DNA from: Georgenia_A wangjunii
GTDB lineage: Bacteria; Actinomycetota; Actinomycetes; Actinomycetales; Actinomycetaceae
Assembly (NCBI RefSeq): GCF_036421915.1
Contig: NZ_JAZGOM010000013.1
DNA length: 64,000 bases
Strand: one strand, 5' to 3'
Shown here: positions 16,913 to 25,886 of the stretch, in pieces
Layout of the letters: the number at the start of each line of letters is the position of its first letter
How positions within the stretch are numbered: the stretch's first letter is position 1
Program-made: the position numbers and the translations under genes
The notes under the pieces: model-generated
The model's database searches: none
What the model was told of the DNA's origin: nothing
The model's input: only the letters and a program-made list of their open reading frames with translations

Positions 16913-16953
16913 GATGGGTTCCCTTCCTTGGGGTCCGCGGGCCGACGGCGGCG

Positions 16954-16994
16954 AGCCTACTCCACTGCCCGGCATGTGAGAACGGCATCTCATG
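16954..16994 (-). promoter_or_regulatory. Promoter and candidate operator of the ABC_sub_bind operon
   Basis: On the minus strand a TAGGCT -10 box (16959-16954) lies 41 nt before the start codon. Around its expected -35 position sits the inverted repeat TGAGA-ACGGCA-TCTCA (16977-16992) with CATG flanks. An operator over the -35 would give simple repression. No T-box core was seen. Confidence 0.45.
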
Positions 16995-17045
16995 AACTGG
17001 TGGCAGCGGCCGCCCAGCCGGACGCCCCGGCCCGTCAGACGCGGA

Positions 17046-17075
17046 CAGCCCGACCCCACCGAGGGGGCCGGGCTG
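17046..17075 (-). terminator. Terminator after tRNA-Ser(GCT)
   Basis: CAGCCCG and CGGGCTG (7 bp), continued inward by CCCC/GGGG across a mismatch, form a hairpin downstream of the tRNA. Confidence 0.65.
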
Positions 17076-17103
17076 CCGACGCACGCCGTGCGGCATGCAG
17101 GAG

Positions 17104-17192
17104 CGGAGACGGTGGGATTTGAACCCACGGACGGGTTGCCCCGTCACGGCCTTAGCAGGGCCGCGCACTAGACCGGACTATGCGACGTCTCC
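17104..17192 (-). tRNA. tRNA-Ser (anticodon GCT)
   Basis: This 89-nt class II tRNA has a long variable arm. The acceptor stem is GGAGACG/CGTCTCC with discriminator G. The anticodon loop CTGCTAA sits between GGCC and GGCC arms, and the T-loop is GTTCAAATC. It reads AGC and AGU. Confidence 0.96.
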
Positions 17193-17321
17193 AAGAATCC
17201 GGGGCCAGGCTACCCGGTAGGACGGGCACGGCCAAAGTCGGCTCGGTCGACACCGCCGTACCGTTGGGAACTGCTCGTCCCCAGCCTGCGGAACGTGGCC
17301 CCCGCGCACCCACGGACGCGG

Positions 17322-17327
17322 GACAAT
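17322..17327 (+). promoter_or_regulatory. Likely -10 box of a leaderless transcript (LacI-type gene)
   Basis: GACAAT lies exactly 6 nt before the GTG start, a spacing that puts the transcription start at the first codon. Confidence 0.4.
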
Positions 17328-17333
17328 CGGCGG

Positions 17334-18356
17334 GTGCGCCCACCCTCACCCGTCCGCCGCGCCACGCTCGCGCAGGTCGCCGAGCTCGCCGGCGTCAGCC
17401 TCAAGACCGCCTCGCGGGCCCTGGGCGGTGAGCCGTACGTCAGCGCCGCGACCCGCACCCAGGTCCTCGCGGCGGCTCGCTCCCTCGACTACCAGCGCAA
17501 CACCGCCGCCAGCCTGCTCGCGAGCGGGCGCCTGTCGGACTCGATCAGCCTCATCACGGGCGACATCACCAACCCGTTCTACTCGGCGCTCGCCAAGGGT
17601 CTCGAGGACGCCATCCGCGAGCGCGGCATGCACCTGTCCGTCGCCAACGCGCGCGAGTCCGCCGAGCACGAGTGGCGCCTCGCGCGCAGTCTCGCGGACC
17701 ACCAGACGAAGGCGATCGTCGTCGTCTCGGCGATGGCGGACCACTCCCCGTACGAGACGCTGCAGGCGCGCGGGATCCCCGTCGTCTTCGTCGACCGGCC
17801 CGCGGAGCAGGTCGCGGCCGACTCGGTCGTCCTCGACAACCGCGGGGGCGGGCGCGCGGCCGCCAGCCACCTCCTGAGGATCGGCCACCGGCGCATCGCG
17901 TTCGTCGGGGACTACGAGTGGCTGCCCACGCACCGCGAGCGGGTCGCGGGCATGGCCGACGTCCTGGGCGACGCCGGCGTGAGCGGGTGGCGGGACCTCG
18001 TGCGGACCGGCGCGCACGACCCCGCCACGGCCCGCCGGCACGTGCGCGAGCTCCTCGACCTGCCCGAGCCGCCGACGGCGTTCGTCGCCGGCAACAACCA
18101 GGTGGTCCTCGGCCTCGTCGAGGAGCTGACGGTGCTCCCGCCGGCGGGAGCGCGGCCCGCCGTGCTGGGCTTCGACGACTTCGAGTGGGCGCGCGTCCTC
18201 GGCATCACCGTGGTCGCGCACGACGCCGGGGAGATGGGGGGCCACGCCGCCCGTCTGGCGCTGGCGCGGCTCAGCGACCGCGAGCGCGCGATCGAGACCG
18301 TGGTCCTGCCCATGACACTGGTCCCCCGCGGCTCCGGGGAGCGCCCGCGGGCGTAG
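17334..18356 (+). CDS. LacI-family transcriptional regulator
   Basis: This 340-residue repressor has an N-terminal LacI helix-turn-helix (TLAQVAELAGVSLKTASRAL) and a hinge near residues 45-60. The periplasmic-binding-like effector domain shows DITNPFYSALAKGLED, VVFVDRP, GHRRIAFVGD and VLGFDDFEWA. The C-terminal part has an unusual HDAGEMGGHAA in place of the common QP-x-x-MG. The GTG start fits a leaderless mRNA; a GTG 39 nt upstream is possible. It converges on the GH92 mannosidase gene through a perfect hairpin. It may control glycan genes, but no shared promoter links it to them. Confidence 0.88.
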   Translation: MRPPSPVRRATLAQVAELAGVSLKTASRALGGEPYVSAATRTQVLAAARSLDYQRNTAASLLASGRLSDSISLITGDITNPFYSALAKGLEDAIRERGMHLSVANARESAEHEWRLARSLADHQTKAIVVVSAMADHSPYETLQARGIPVVFVDRPAEQVAADSVVLDNRGGGRAAASHLLRIGHRRIAFVGDYEWLPTHRERVAGMADVLGDAGVSGWRDLVRTGAHDPATARRHVRELLDLPEPPTAFVAGNNQVVLGLVEELTVLPPAGARPAVLGFDDFEWARVLGITVVAHDAGEMGGHAARLALARLSDRERAIETVVLPMTLVPRGSGERPRA

Positions 18357-18422
18357 CGGCATAGTCCGCAGGCGTAGCGGCCCAGCCGGGCGCATCGGCG
18401 CAACCCCCGCAACGCGCACGCC

Positions 18423-18456
18423 AGAGGGGCCGGCACCTCGCGGTGCCGGCCCCTCT
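18423..18456. terminator. Bidirectional terminator between LacI and GH92 genes
   Basis: A perfect 15-bp stem (AGAGGGGCCGGCACC / GGTGCCGGCCCCTCT) with a TCGC loop. Confidence 0.88.
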
Positions 18457-18471
18457 GCCTACGCCGTCCTG

Positions 18472-21400
18472 CTAGCAGGTGCGAGCGTCGTACGTCGCGC
18501 TCACCGTGGTGGTCGCCTCGACGCCCTCGGTGCTCGCGGTCACGCTCACCTCACCGGCCGCCACGGAGGTGGCCCGGGTGCTGAACGCCACCGAGGTGGC
18601 GCGCCCCGCCTCGAGCGTCACCGTCCGCGTGCCGTAAGGCGAGGTGATGGTCGCCGCCACCGGCGTCGTCCCTTCGTTGGTCACCCGGACGGTCTCGACG
18701 ACCCGCCCGACGACGCACCGGGTGTCCGCCACGACCGAGATCTCCGGGCCGGTCGGCGCGGGGTCCTCGACGGTGATCTCGAGCGACGTGGCGGCGGACC
18801 GGCTGCCGTCGTCCGCCGTCACCCAGACCTCGTAGGTCCCGGCCGCGGCGTACGTGTGGCCGGCGACGACCACGCCGTCGACGACGTCGACCGCCGACAC
18901 GGGCGACCCGTCACCCCAGTTGACGACGGCGGTCACGCCGTCGCCGCCGCCGGTGACCGTCGCGAGCGGCGCCTCGAAGGCGGCTCCGCTCGTCTGGGTC
19001 CCGACCTCGGCGGCCGAGACCGCGAGCGCCTCGACCGCCGCACGGTCGCCGTCGGAGGCGATGGCGAAGGTGTGGGTCCGGCCCTGGGCCCGCAGCGTCC
19101 CCTCCTCCGCCGGCAGGGTGATGCTCACGACCGTCTTGGGTGCACCGTCCTCGTCCACCGCGAGGGTGAGCGGCGCCGTGGCGAAGATCGCGCTGTTCTT
19201 CACGCTGCCCTCGGGGCTGACGCCGGAGAGACGCCCCTCGGACAGGCCGACCCTGATGTTGCCGAAGAGCGGGGTGCCTGCGGCGCCGACCCAGTCGCCG
19301 AACTCGATCGGCAGGGCCTGCTCGGTGCCGTCGGAGAACGTCAGCGTGCCCTCGACCTGCTTGTTCAGCTCCGTCGCGGTCCCGATGAGCGAGATCTGCG
19401 TCGCGCCCTCGCCGAGGTCGACGCGGAACGTCTGCCCCTCGCCGGTGACGTTGTCCGGCTCGCCGGGGGCGACGTCGGGCAGGTCGAACGTGAGGTCGGT
19501 GCCGGGCACCGGGATCGTCTCGCCCTGGACGAACCCGCTCGCCGCGAGCTTGTCGCGGAAGAAGGTGTGCCCCTGGCCGTCGCAGCTCCCGGCGGTGAGG
19601 TCGAGGTCACCGATGCAGATGTTGTTGAACTGCCCGACGAACGTGTCGTCGCGGAAGGCGGACACCTGCGACGTCGCGGTGGCGACCGTCCCGGCGCTGT
19701 CGGTGGCCGTGACGACGGCGGAGTAGACCCCGGCCCGGGTGAACGTGTGCGGGGCGCGCACGGTCCAGCCGCCGAGCCCGTTGGCGCTCAGCACCGCGTC
19801 CTGCGGGCCCGCCCCGTCGCCGTAGTCGACGACGACGGAGTCCCCGGCGGAGAAGTCTCCACCGACGACGGTGCCGACCTGGCCCGTGAGCTCCGTACCC
19901 ACCCGGACGCTCTGGTCGTCCGCGGCCAGGACCGTGAGGTCGCCGGCCTCGGCGGGAGCGGCGAACAGCTCGACCTCCGCCAGGCCGAGGTTGCCCTCGC
20001 CCGCGGCGACGGTGAGCCGGTAGTGCGAGTAGGCGGCGGTGCCGTCGGGCACGGAGAACGGCCGGGTCTGCGTCGAGTGCGGGAACTGCTCCCCGCTGCG
20101 CGCGTCGAGCTCGGTCCACGTCAGCCCGTCGACCGAACCCTCGAGCGTCCACGAGGCGGGGTCGGACACGCCCTCACCGGTCGTGCTCGTGAGGGTGTAC
20201 TGGTGGACGAAGACCGGTCCGCTCGCCGAGGACCACGTGAGCGCGGCGCTCTCGCCGGCGAAGGTCACGGCCGAGCGCATGTTGTCGTCCGTGAGCGCGC
20301 CGACGGCCGTGCCGTCCGCCGCGGTCAACGTGCCGAAACCCGGCTTCGTCGCGTCGACGAGGGCCTCCGGGGCGGAGAGCTCCTCGTCGAGGTCCTTCGC
20401 GCCCCAGCTCGTCGGCGTCTCGCTCATCGTGAAGGTGAGCGTGCCGCCGTCGCGGATGAGGTCGCCGTCGATCGTCGTGTCCGTCAGCGCGACGCCGTCG
20501 TGCTCGAGCCCGGCCACGTAGACGAGGCCGTCGCTCGCGCCCGGCGCGTTGATCGTCAGCGGGGTGTCCCCGAGGTTGAGGGTGACGCTGTCGAAGAGCG
20601 GGGACCCGATCGTGTAGTCCCCCGACCCGACCTGCAGCGGGTAGAAGCCCAGCGCCGAGAAGATGTACCACGACGAGAACTCGCCGTTGTCCTCGTCGCC
20701 CGGGTAGCCCTGCCCGATGTCCGAGCCGGCGAACAGCCGCTGCTGGATGTCCCGGATGAGCGCCTGGGCGCGGGCCGGGTCGCCGGCCTCGGCGAGGACG
20801 TAGGGGATGTGGTGGGCGACCTGGTTGGACATGCCGAGCATCCCCAGGCGCACGTCGCGCGCCTCGCGGGCCTCGTGGATGCCGGAGTAGTCGGCCTTCT
20901 CCTGGGTGGTGAGGAAGGCGTCGAGCTCGTCGAGCAGCTCGCGCCGCCCGCCGTAGAGGGCCGCGAGGCCGTCGACGTCGTGCGGGGCGTGGAAGGCGAA
21001 GGTCCAGGCGCTGGCCTCGGTGAACGCTCCACCCCAGGCCTTCTTGTCGAAGTCCGCACCCTCGGGCCATGTGCCGTCGGCGTTACGGGCGGTGAAGACC
21101 CCGGCCTCGGGGTTGTACATCTCCGCGAAGTGGCCGGCGCGGGCATCGAAGTACTCGGCCTCCTCGCGCAGCTGCTGGACGCGCTCCTGCGGGGTCGCCG
21201 GGTCCTCGGCGAGCGCCTCGGCCATCTGCGCGATGCCGAAGTCGTTGATGAAGCCCTCGAGGCCCCACGAGGCGGACTCGTGGGTGGTGGCCTCGGTGAA
21301 GCCGAGGAAGATCGAGCGCTCGAGGCCCTTGCGGCCGACGGCGTTGGACGCCGGGAGCACGGTCGCGTTCTTCACCGCGGCGTCGTACGCCTCGAGCGCG

Positions 21401-23808
21401 AGGTCGTTGCTCAGCGCGCCGGCGAGGTAGGCCTCGGCGAAGGAGACGTCCGAGCTCGTGCCGGTCATGAGGTCGGCGTAGCCGGGCGAGGACCAGCGGG
21501 CGACCCAGCCGCCGTCGCGGTACTGCTGGACGAAGCCGTCGACAAGCTCCTCCGTGAGGTCCGGGTAGAGCATCGCGTAGGCCGGCCACGCGGTGCGGTA
21601 GGTGTCCCAGAAGCCGTTGTTGACGTAGACCTTGCCGTCGACGATCTCGGCGTTGGTCTCGGTGGCGCTCGCGCTGCCCGTCGTCGGGGAGACGGGGCTG
21701 GCGTACCGGTAGACCGGGTCCGCCGCGGTGCCCGTGTTCTCGAACTGGGAGTTCGGGTAGAGGTTGAGCCGGTACAGGCCCGAGTAGAGGTTGACGAGCT
21801 GGGCGTCGGTGGCCCCCTCGACGTCGGTGATGACGCTGAGGCGGTCGTTCCAGGCGGCCATGACGTCGACGTGGACGTCCTCGAAGGTGCGGCCGGTCAG
21901 CTCGAGGTCGAGGTTCTTCGTCGCCTGGTCGAGGGAGATGAACGACGAGGCGATGCGCAGCTCGACCGTCGCGTCCTCGGAGGTGTCGAAGGCGGCGTAA
22001 CGGGCGGAGGCCCGGTTGCCGCGCGGCGTAGTGCCGGCGGCGGTGGGGGTGGCGTCGAACTGCCCGGAGACGAACATCCGGGTGCGGCCGGGCCAGCCCG
22101 AACCGCCGTCGACCCAACCGGTGACGGCGCCGTCGGCGGAGACGTCGAGCCCGGACGTGCCGACGCCCTGGTCGACGAGCACGCTGCCGGCGTCACCGGT
22201 GAACGTGAAGCGGTAGACGGCACCGTGGTCGGTGGGGGTCACCTCGGCGGCGATGCCGTTCTCGAACTCGACGGCGTACCGGTCGGGGCGGGCCACCTCG
22301 TTCTCGTGGCGGAACGCGAGCCTGCGGTCGGCGATCGTCGACGTCGGGTCGGCGCCCTCGGCGGGCAGGACGGCGAGCTGGTTGCGGTCACCCATCCAGA
22401 TGCTCGGCTGGTGCGAGAAGCCGATGCCGGCGAGCCCGGGCAGGTTCTGCGCGTTGTTGTCGCGCTGGTAGCTGTAGACGGTGCTGGTCGTGTCCGGGTT
22501 CGTCATCGGGGTGATGAAGTTGAAGCCGTTGGGCCACGCGCTCGCGGGCAGGTTGTTCCCGCGGGAGAACCCGCCGGTCGAGTTCGTGCCGCGGCGGGTG
22601 TCGACGTAGCTGATGAGGCCGTCGGAGGTGTCGCGGGGCTCGGCGGCCTCGATCGTCACGTCGTCGAGGTAGCCGAGCACCGGCGTGCCGGCCGGGGCGC
22701 CCGGCTGGTCGTAGGAGAGGAGCACCTTGTCGACCGTGCGGCCGGCGAGTGCGCCGAGGTCGACGGTGACGGAGTTCCACTGGTCGGGCCAGAGGATCTT
22801 GCCCGTCCCCTGCGAGCGCGCGTCGGCCCCGAAGCCGTACGCATCGGTCGCGTCCGTCGCCGACAGGCGCGTCCCGTCGTCGAGGACGAGGTCGACGGCG
22901 ACGTGCGTGGCCGCGTAGGTGAGCGCGGCGTCGAGCACGGGGAAGATCTTGTAGGTCAGCTGGCTGTCCGCGGCGATCTCGACGTCGACGTCGAAGAGCT
23001 CGTTCGTCGCGCTCGCGTCGCCGTCCTCGAGGACCTGACCGACGTACTGGAGGGAGCGGGTGCCGGTGAAGCCGACACCCGTCTTCGCGGTGTGGGAGGA
23101 CGTGGGGCCGGAGGTGACCTCGGTGATCATCGGCGAGATCATCACCCCCCGGTCGGCGTCGATGAGGTCGAACTCGGCGAGCTGGACGATGTTGGTGCCG
23201 TTGTTCGCCGTGACGTCGAGGCGGTAGTACGCGTACTCCGCGCTGCGTCCGGCCAGCTCGTAGCCCTTCGTGACGCCGCGGTTGTTCTCGCTGCCGACCT
23301 GCCACGCCTGACCGGTCTGCGCGTCGAGCTCGACCCAGGTCGTGCCGTCGGTCGAGCCCTCGACGGTGAAGTCGCGGGGGTCACGCTCGGGTGCGTCGTT
23401 GGCGGAGGTGAGGGCGTAGCCGGTGATGGACACGGGCTCGCTCAGCTCGTAGGTGAGCGTGCCGGTCTCGGCGAACGTGAGCCACTTCGAGCTCGGGTTG
23501 CCGTCGGCGGCGTTCGGCGGCGCCTCTGCAGCCGGGCTCGAGCCGGTGCCGGTGACGCCGGTGACGTAGCCGAGGAGGCTGCCGGCCCCGAAGCGGTCGC
23601 CGGTGACGTTGACCGGGTCGCCGCCGAAGGACTGGCTCACCGCAGGCTGCGCGTCGCCGGACTCGAAGGAGGAGGCGAACTCGGTCTCGGCGGCTGCTGC
23701 GGGCAGCGCCATGGCGGCGAGGCCCATCGTGCCCGCGAGGGCGCCGATGAGCGAGACCGCGATCGTGCGTCCGGTCCGCCGTCGTGGCGCGGATGTCGGG
23801 AGTGTCAT
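18472..23808 (-). CDS. Secreted multidomain GH92 alpha-mannosidase
   Basis: This 1778-residue exported exo-alpha-mannosidase has a signal peptide to about residue 40 (ALPAAAAET). A discoidin-like F5/8-type module (about 60-215) and a beta-sandwich stretch follow. The GH92 catalytic region spans about 400-1130: ISYVDTRRGTNSTGG, GFSHQPSIWMGDRNQLAVL, NGFWDTYRTAWPAYAML, PGDEDNGEFSSWYIFSALG and GSPLFDSVTLNL. GH92 enzymes are calcium-dependent inverting alpha-mannosidases with acidic catalytic residues; the acidic GDEDNGE motif is present. The C-terminus has another F5/8-like module (about 1200-1310), two PKD-like domains (about 1320-1375 and 1625-1670), a sandwich domain of uncertain family between them, and a final Ig-like domain ending in Cys. 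The ATG is chosen for AAGGAG at good spacing. It likely releases mannose from glycoproteins or mannan. Confidence 0.92.
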   Translation of the reverse strand: MTLPTSAPRRRTGRTIAVSLIGALAGTMGLAAMALPAAAAETEFASSFESGDAQPAVSQSFGGDPVNVTGDRFGAGSLLGYVTGVTGTGSSPAAEAPPNAADGNPSSKWLTFAETGTLTYELSEPVSITGYALTSANDAPERDPRDFTVEGSTDGTTWVELDAQTGQAWQVGSENNRGVTKGYELAGRSAEYAYYRLDVTANNGTNIVQLAEFDLIDADRGVMISPMITEVTSGPTSSHTAKTGVGFTGTRSLQYVGQVLEDGDASATNELFDVDVEIAADSQLTYKIFPVLDAALTYAATHVAVDLVLDDGTRLSATDATDAYGFGADARSQGTGKILWPDQWNSVTVDLGALAGRTVDKVLLSYDQPGAPAGTPVLGYLDDVTIEAAEPRDTSDGLISYVDTRRGTNSTGGFSRGNNLPASAWPNGFNFITPMTNPDTTSTVYSYQRDNNAQNLPGLAGIGFSHQPSIWMGDRNQLAVLPAEGADPTSTIADRRLAFRHENEVARPDRYAVEFENGIAAEVTPTDHGAVYRFTFTGDAGSVLVDQGVGTSGLDVSADGAVTGWVDGGSGWPGRTRMFVSGQFDATPTAAGTTPRGNRASARYAAFDTSEDATVELRIASSFISLDQATKNLDLELTGRTFEDVHVDVMAAWNDRLSVITDVEGATDAQLVNLYSGLYRLNLYPNSQFENTGTAADPVYRYASPVSPTTGSASATETNAEIVDGKVYVNNGFWDTYRTAWPAYAMLYPDLTEELVDGFVQQYRDGGWVARWSSPGYADLMTGTSSDVSFAEAYLAGALSNDLALEAYDAAVKNATVLPASNAVGRKGLERSIFLGFTEATTHESASWGLEGFINDFGIAQMAEALAEDPATPQERVQQLREEAEYFDARAGHFAEMYNPEAGVFTARNADGTWPEGADFDKKAWGGAFTEASAWTFAFHAPHDVDGLAALYGGRRELLDELDAFLTTQEKADYSGIHEAREARDVRLGMLGMSNQVAHHIPYVLAEAGDPARAQALIRDIQQRLFAGSDIGQGYPGDEDNGEFSSWYIFSALGFYPLQVGSGDYTIGSPLFDSVTLNLGDTPLTINAPGASDGLVYVAGLEHDGVALTDTTIDGDLIRDGGTLTFTMSETPTSWGAKDLDEELSAPEALVDATKPGFGTLTAADGTAVGALTDDNMRSAVTFAGESAALTWSSASGPVFVHQYTLTSTTGEGVSDPASWTLEGSVDGLTWTELDARSGEQFPHSTQTRPFSVPDGTAAYSHYRLTVAAGEGNLGLAEVELFAAPAEAGDLTVLAADDQSVRVGTELTGQVGTVVGGDFSAGDSVVVDYGDGAGPQDAVLSANGLGGWTVRAPHTFTRAGVYSAVVTATDSAGTVATATSQVSAFRDDTFVGQFNNICIGDLDLTAGSCDGQGHTFFRDKLAASGFVQGETIPVPGTDLTFDLPDVAPGEPDNVTGEGQTFRVDLGEGATQISLIGTATELNKQVEGTLTFSDGTEQALPIEFGDWVGAAGTPLFGNIRVGLSEGRLSGVSPEGSVKNSAIFATAPLTLAVDEDGAPKTVVSITLPAEEGTLRAQGRTHTFAIASDGDRAAVEALAVSAAEVGTQTSGAAFEAPLATVTGGGDGVTAVVNWGDGSPVSAVDVVDGVVVAGHTYAAAGTYEVWVTADDGSRSAATSLEITVEDPAPTGPEISVVADTRCVVGRVVETVRVTNEGTTPVAATITSPYGTRTVTLEAGRATSVAFSTRATSVAAGEVSVTASTEGVEATTTVSATYDARTC

Positions 23809-23960
23809 GTGCAGGATCTCCTTCGGCTGCATCGTTGAGCCGCACCGTCGCGGCACTGGTCGGCCGTGCGACCAGGCTGTGGGCGGGCGCCGCGCAAGCC
23901 GCTCGTGCCCGACCCGCACCCCGCCCACCCGCCTGACATCGCTGTCACACGTCCAGGAAG

Positions 23961-23973
23961 ACGGTATCACCGT
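23961..23973. promoter_or_regulatory. Small palindrome in the GH92/MFS divergent region
   Basis: ACGGT-ATC-ACCGT is a 5-bp inverted repeat in the 229-bp gap between the divergent genes. On the minus strand it contains TACGGT and TACCGT, either of which could be a -10 box for the mannosidase gene. Confidence 0.3.
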
Positions 23974-24037
23974 AGCCCTCGACGACGTCCTGCAAAGGGG
24001 CCCGCTCGGCTCGACGGACGGATACGGTCGCGGTGAG

Positions 24038-25234
24038 ATGGAGCGACCTCCCGCGCCGGGGCTGACACCGGCCACGCTTGCGCTGCTGGCAGTCGCCACC
24101 GGCCTGCTCGCGGGTGGGAACTACCTCAACCAGCCGCTCCTCGCCGAGATCGCGCAGGCGCTCGACGTCTCCGACGCCGCCGCTGGACGCACGGTCACGG
24201 TGGCGCAGGTGGCCTACGCCCTCGGCCTCGCGCTCCTCGTCCCGCTCGGCGACCGGTTCGAGCAGCGCAACCTCGCCGCCCTCCTCATCGCGCTCACCGC
24301 CGTCGGCCACACCGTCTCCGGCTTCGCGACGACGTTCCCCGCCCTCGTCACCGGCATCGCCCTCGCGGCTGTCTCCGCGGCCGCCGCCCAGGTGCTCGTC
24401 CCCATGGCCGCCGCGCTGTCGGACCCGGTGCGCCAGGGCCGCACGGTGGGGATCGTCATGTCCGGGCTCGTCACCGGCACGCTCGTCGCGCGGGCGGCGT
24501 CCGGTGCCCTCGCCGAGCTCGGGGACTGGCGCACGCCCTACCGGGTGGTCGCCGTCCTCCTCCTCGCCATCGCCGCCGCCGGGCTGCTGACGGTGCCGAA
24601 GGTCGGGGCGACCACCCGGGCGCGGTACGGCGCGATCCTCGCCTCCGTCGTCCGCCTGCTCCGGGACGAGCCACGGCTGCGGACCCGCGGCGCGACGAGC
24701 GCACTGACGTTCGCGTCCATCTCCGCGCTCTGGGCGACGATGACGTTCCTCCTCGCCGGGGACCCGCACACGCTCTCCCCCGCGCAGATCGGGCTCGTCA
24801 CGCTCGCGGGCGTCATCGGCGCCCAGGCCGCGACCGTCGCCGGGCACCTCGCCGACCGCGGCTTCGCCCAGCGGACGACGGCGGTCGCGCTCGCCGTCCT
24901 CTTCCTCTCGTGGGCGGTGCTCGTGCCTGCCACGCGGTGGCTCGCCGCGATGATCGTCGGCTTCGTCCTCATCGACGCCGCGCTCCAGGCGGTCCACCTC
25001 AGCAGCCAGAACGTCGTCTACTCGCTCGTGGACGGCGCACGCTCCCGGCTCAACGCCGCGTACATGACGACGTACTTCGCCGGTGGTGCGCTCGGCTCCT
25101 GGCTCGGGGTGTGGGCGTGGTCCGGGTGGGGGTGGCCCGGCGTGTGCGTCGTCGCGACGGGGCTGGCCGCGGGCGCCGTCGTCGCGTGGCTCCTCGACCT
25201 GCGGGCCGAGCGGGCCGAGGGCCGACCCGTCTAG
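24038..25234 (+). CDS. MFS transporter
   Basis: This 398-residue membrane protein has about 12 hydrophobic segments. Near the N-terminus GNYLNQPLLAEIAQAL is followed by the motif A-like loop LVPLGDRFEQRNLA. It resembles small DHA1-type exporters of the YnfM/AraJ group. The substrate is unknown. A TACGGT box lies 9 nt before the ATG, with a weak GGTGAG site between. Its TAG stop interlocks with the stop of the convergent hydrolase gene. Confidence 0.87.
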   Translation: MERPPAPGLTPATLALLAVATGLLAGGNYLNQPLLAEIAQALDVSDAAAGRTVTVAQVAYALGLALLVPLGDRFEQRNLAALLIALTAVGHTVSGFATTFPALVTGIALAAVSAAAAQVLVPMAAALSDPVRQGRTVGIVMSGLVTGTLVARAASGALAELGDWRTPYRVVAVLLLAIAAAGLLTVPKVGATTRARYGAILASVVRLLRDEPRLRTRGATSALTFASISALWATMTFLLAGDPHTLSPAQIGLVTLAGVIGAQAATVAGHLADRGFAQRTTAVALAVLFLSWAVLVPATRWLAAMIVGFVLIDAALQAVHLSSQNVVYSLVDGARSRLNAAYMTTYFAGGALGSWLGVWAWSGWGWPGVCVVATGLAAGAVVAWLLDLRAERAEGRPV

Positions 25235-25860
25235 TGCCCGCGGTCGATCCAGTCCTGCAGGTGCGGGGCCTCGTCGCCGATCGTCGTGCTGTCCCCGTGG
25301 CCGGTGTGGACCGTCGTCGCCGCCGGGAGCGCGAGGAGCCTCGTGCGGATCGACTCGACGATCGTCGGGAAGTCGCTGTAGGACCTCCCGGTCGCGCCCG
25401 GGCCGCCGCTGAAGAGCGTGTCGCCCGAGAAGAGCGCCCCGAGGGCGGGTGCGTAGTAGCAGACCGCTCCCGGGCTGTGCCCGGGGGTGTGGAGGGCGTG
25501 GATCTCGATCCCGGCCACGGGAACGACGTCGCCGTCGGCGACCTCCCGCGCCGGCCGGGTCCCGGGGTAGACCGCCTCCCACAGGACGAGGTCCTCGGGG
25601 TGGAGGTGCGCGGGGGCGTCGACGAGCTCCTGCAGCGCCTGGAGGGCGTCGATGTGGTCGTCGTGGGCGTGCGTGAGGAGGATGCCCACGACGCGTCGCC
25701 CCCCGACGAGCTCGGCGATGGCGGCGGCGTCGTGCGGTGCGTCGATGACGACGCACTCCTCGTCGTCACCGACCACCCACACGTTGTTGTCCACGTCCCA
25801 CGTCCCGCCGTCGAGCGAGAAGGTCCCGGACGTCACCGTCTTGTCGATACGCGCGTTCAT
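25231..25860 (-). CDS. Metallo-beta-lactamase-fold hydrolase beside mycothiol-dependent dehydrogenase
   Basis: This 209-residue cytosolic metalloenzyme resembles glyoxalase II. The dinuclear-metal motif is THAHDDH (His64, His66, Asp68, His69), with later ligands in TPGHSPGA, FSGDTLF and TGHGDSTTIG. It lies 26 nt downstream of the mycothiol-dependent dehydrogenase, an arrangement common in actinobacteria. From context it probably hydrolyses the S-formylmycothiol product, or another acyl-mycothiol thioester (inference). The ATG has a GGGAAGAGGAG ribosome site. Its stop shares CTAG with the opposite-strand MFS gene. Confidence 0.87.
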   Translation of the reverse strand: MNARIDKTVTSGTFSLDGGTWDVDNNVWVVGDDEECVVIDAPHDAAAIAELVGGRRVVGILLTHAHDDHIDALQALQELVDAPAHLHPEDLVLWEAVYPGTRPAREVADGDVVPVAGIEIHALHTPGHSPGAVCYYAPALGALFSGDTLFSGGPGATGRSYSDFPTIVESIRTRLLALPAATTVHTGHGDSTTIGDEAPHLQDWIDRGH

Positions 25861-25886
25861 GCGTCTCCTCTTCCCTGGCGTCTGGT

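Noticed and set aside
16913..17103. T-box leader for the ABC_sub_bind operon
   Set aside because: No antiterminator core of the GGTGG-containing type or specifier-like structure was found; the hairpin there lies directly after tRNA-Ser and fits a terminator.
13988..17192. An integrated element bounded by two tRNA genes
   Set aside because: Only a normal ABC operon lies between the tRNAs, with no integrase and no direct repeat of tRNA ends.
17334..23808. LacI regulator and mannosidase as a divergent regulator-target pair
   Set aside because: The genes are convergent, not divergent, and share only a terminator. A regulatory link remains possible but is not shown by arrangement.
18856..23838. 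A plus-strand open frame of 1660 codons antisense to the mannosidase gene
   Set aside because: Low-complexity Arg/Gly/Asp/Val composition with no domain motif; the minus strand encodes a full GH92 enzyme.
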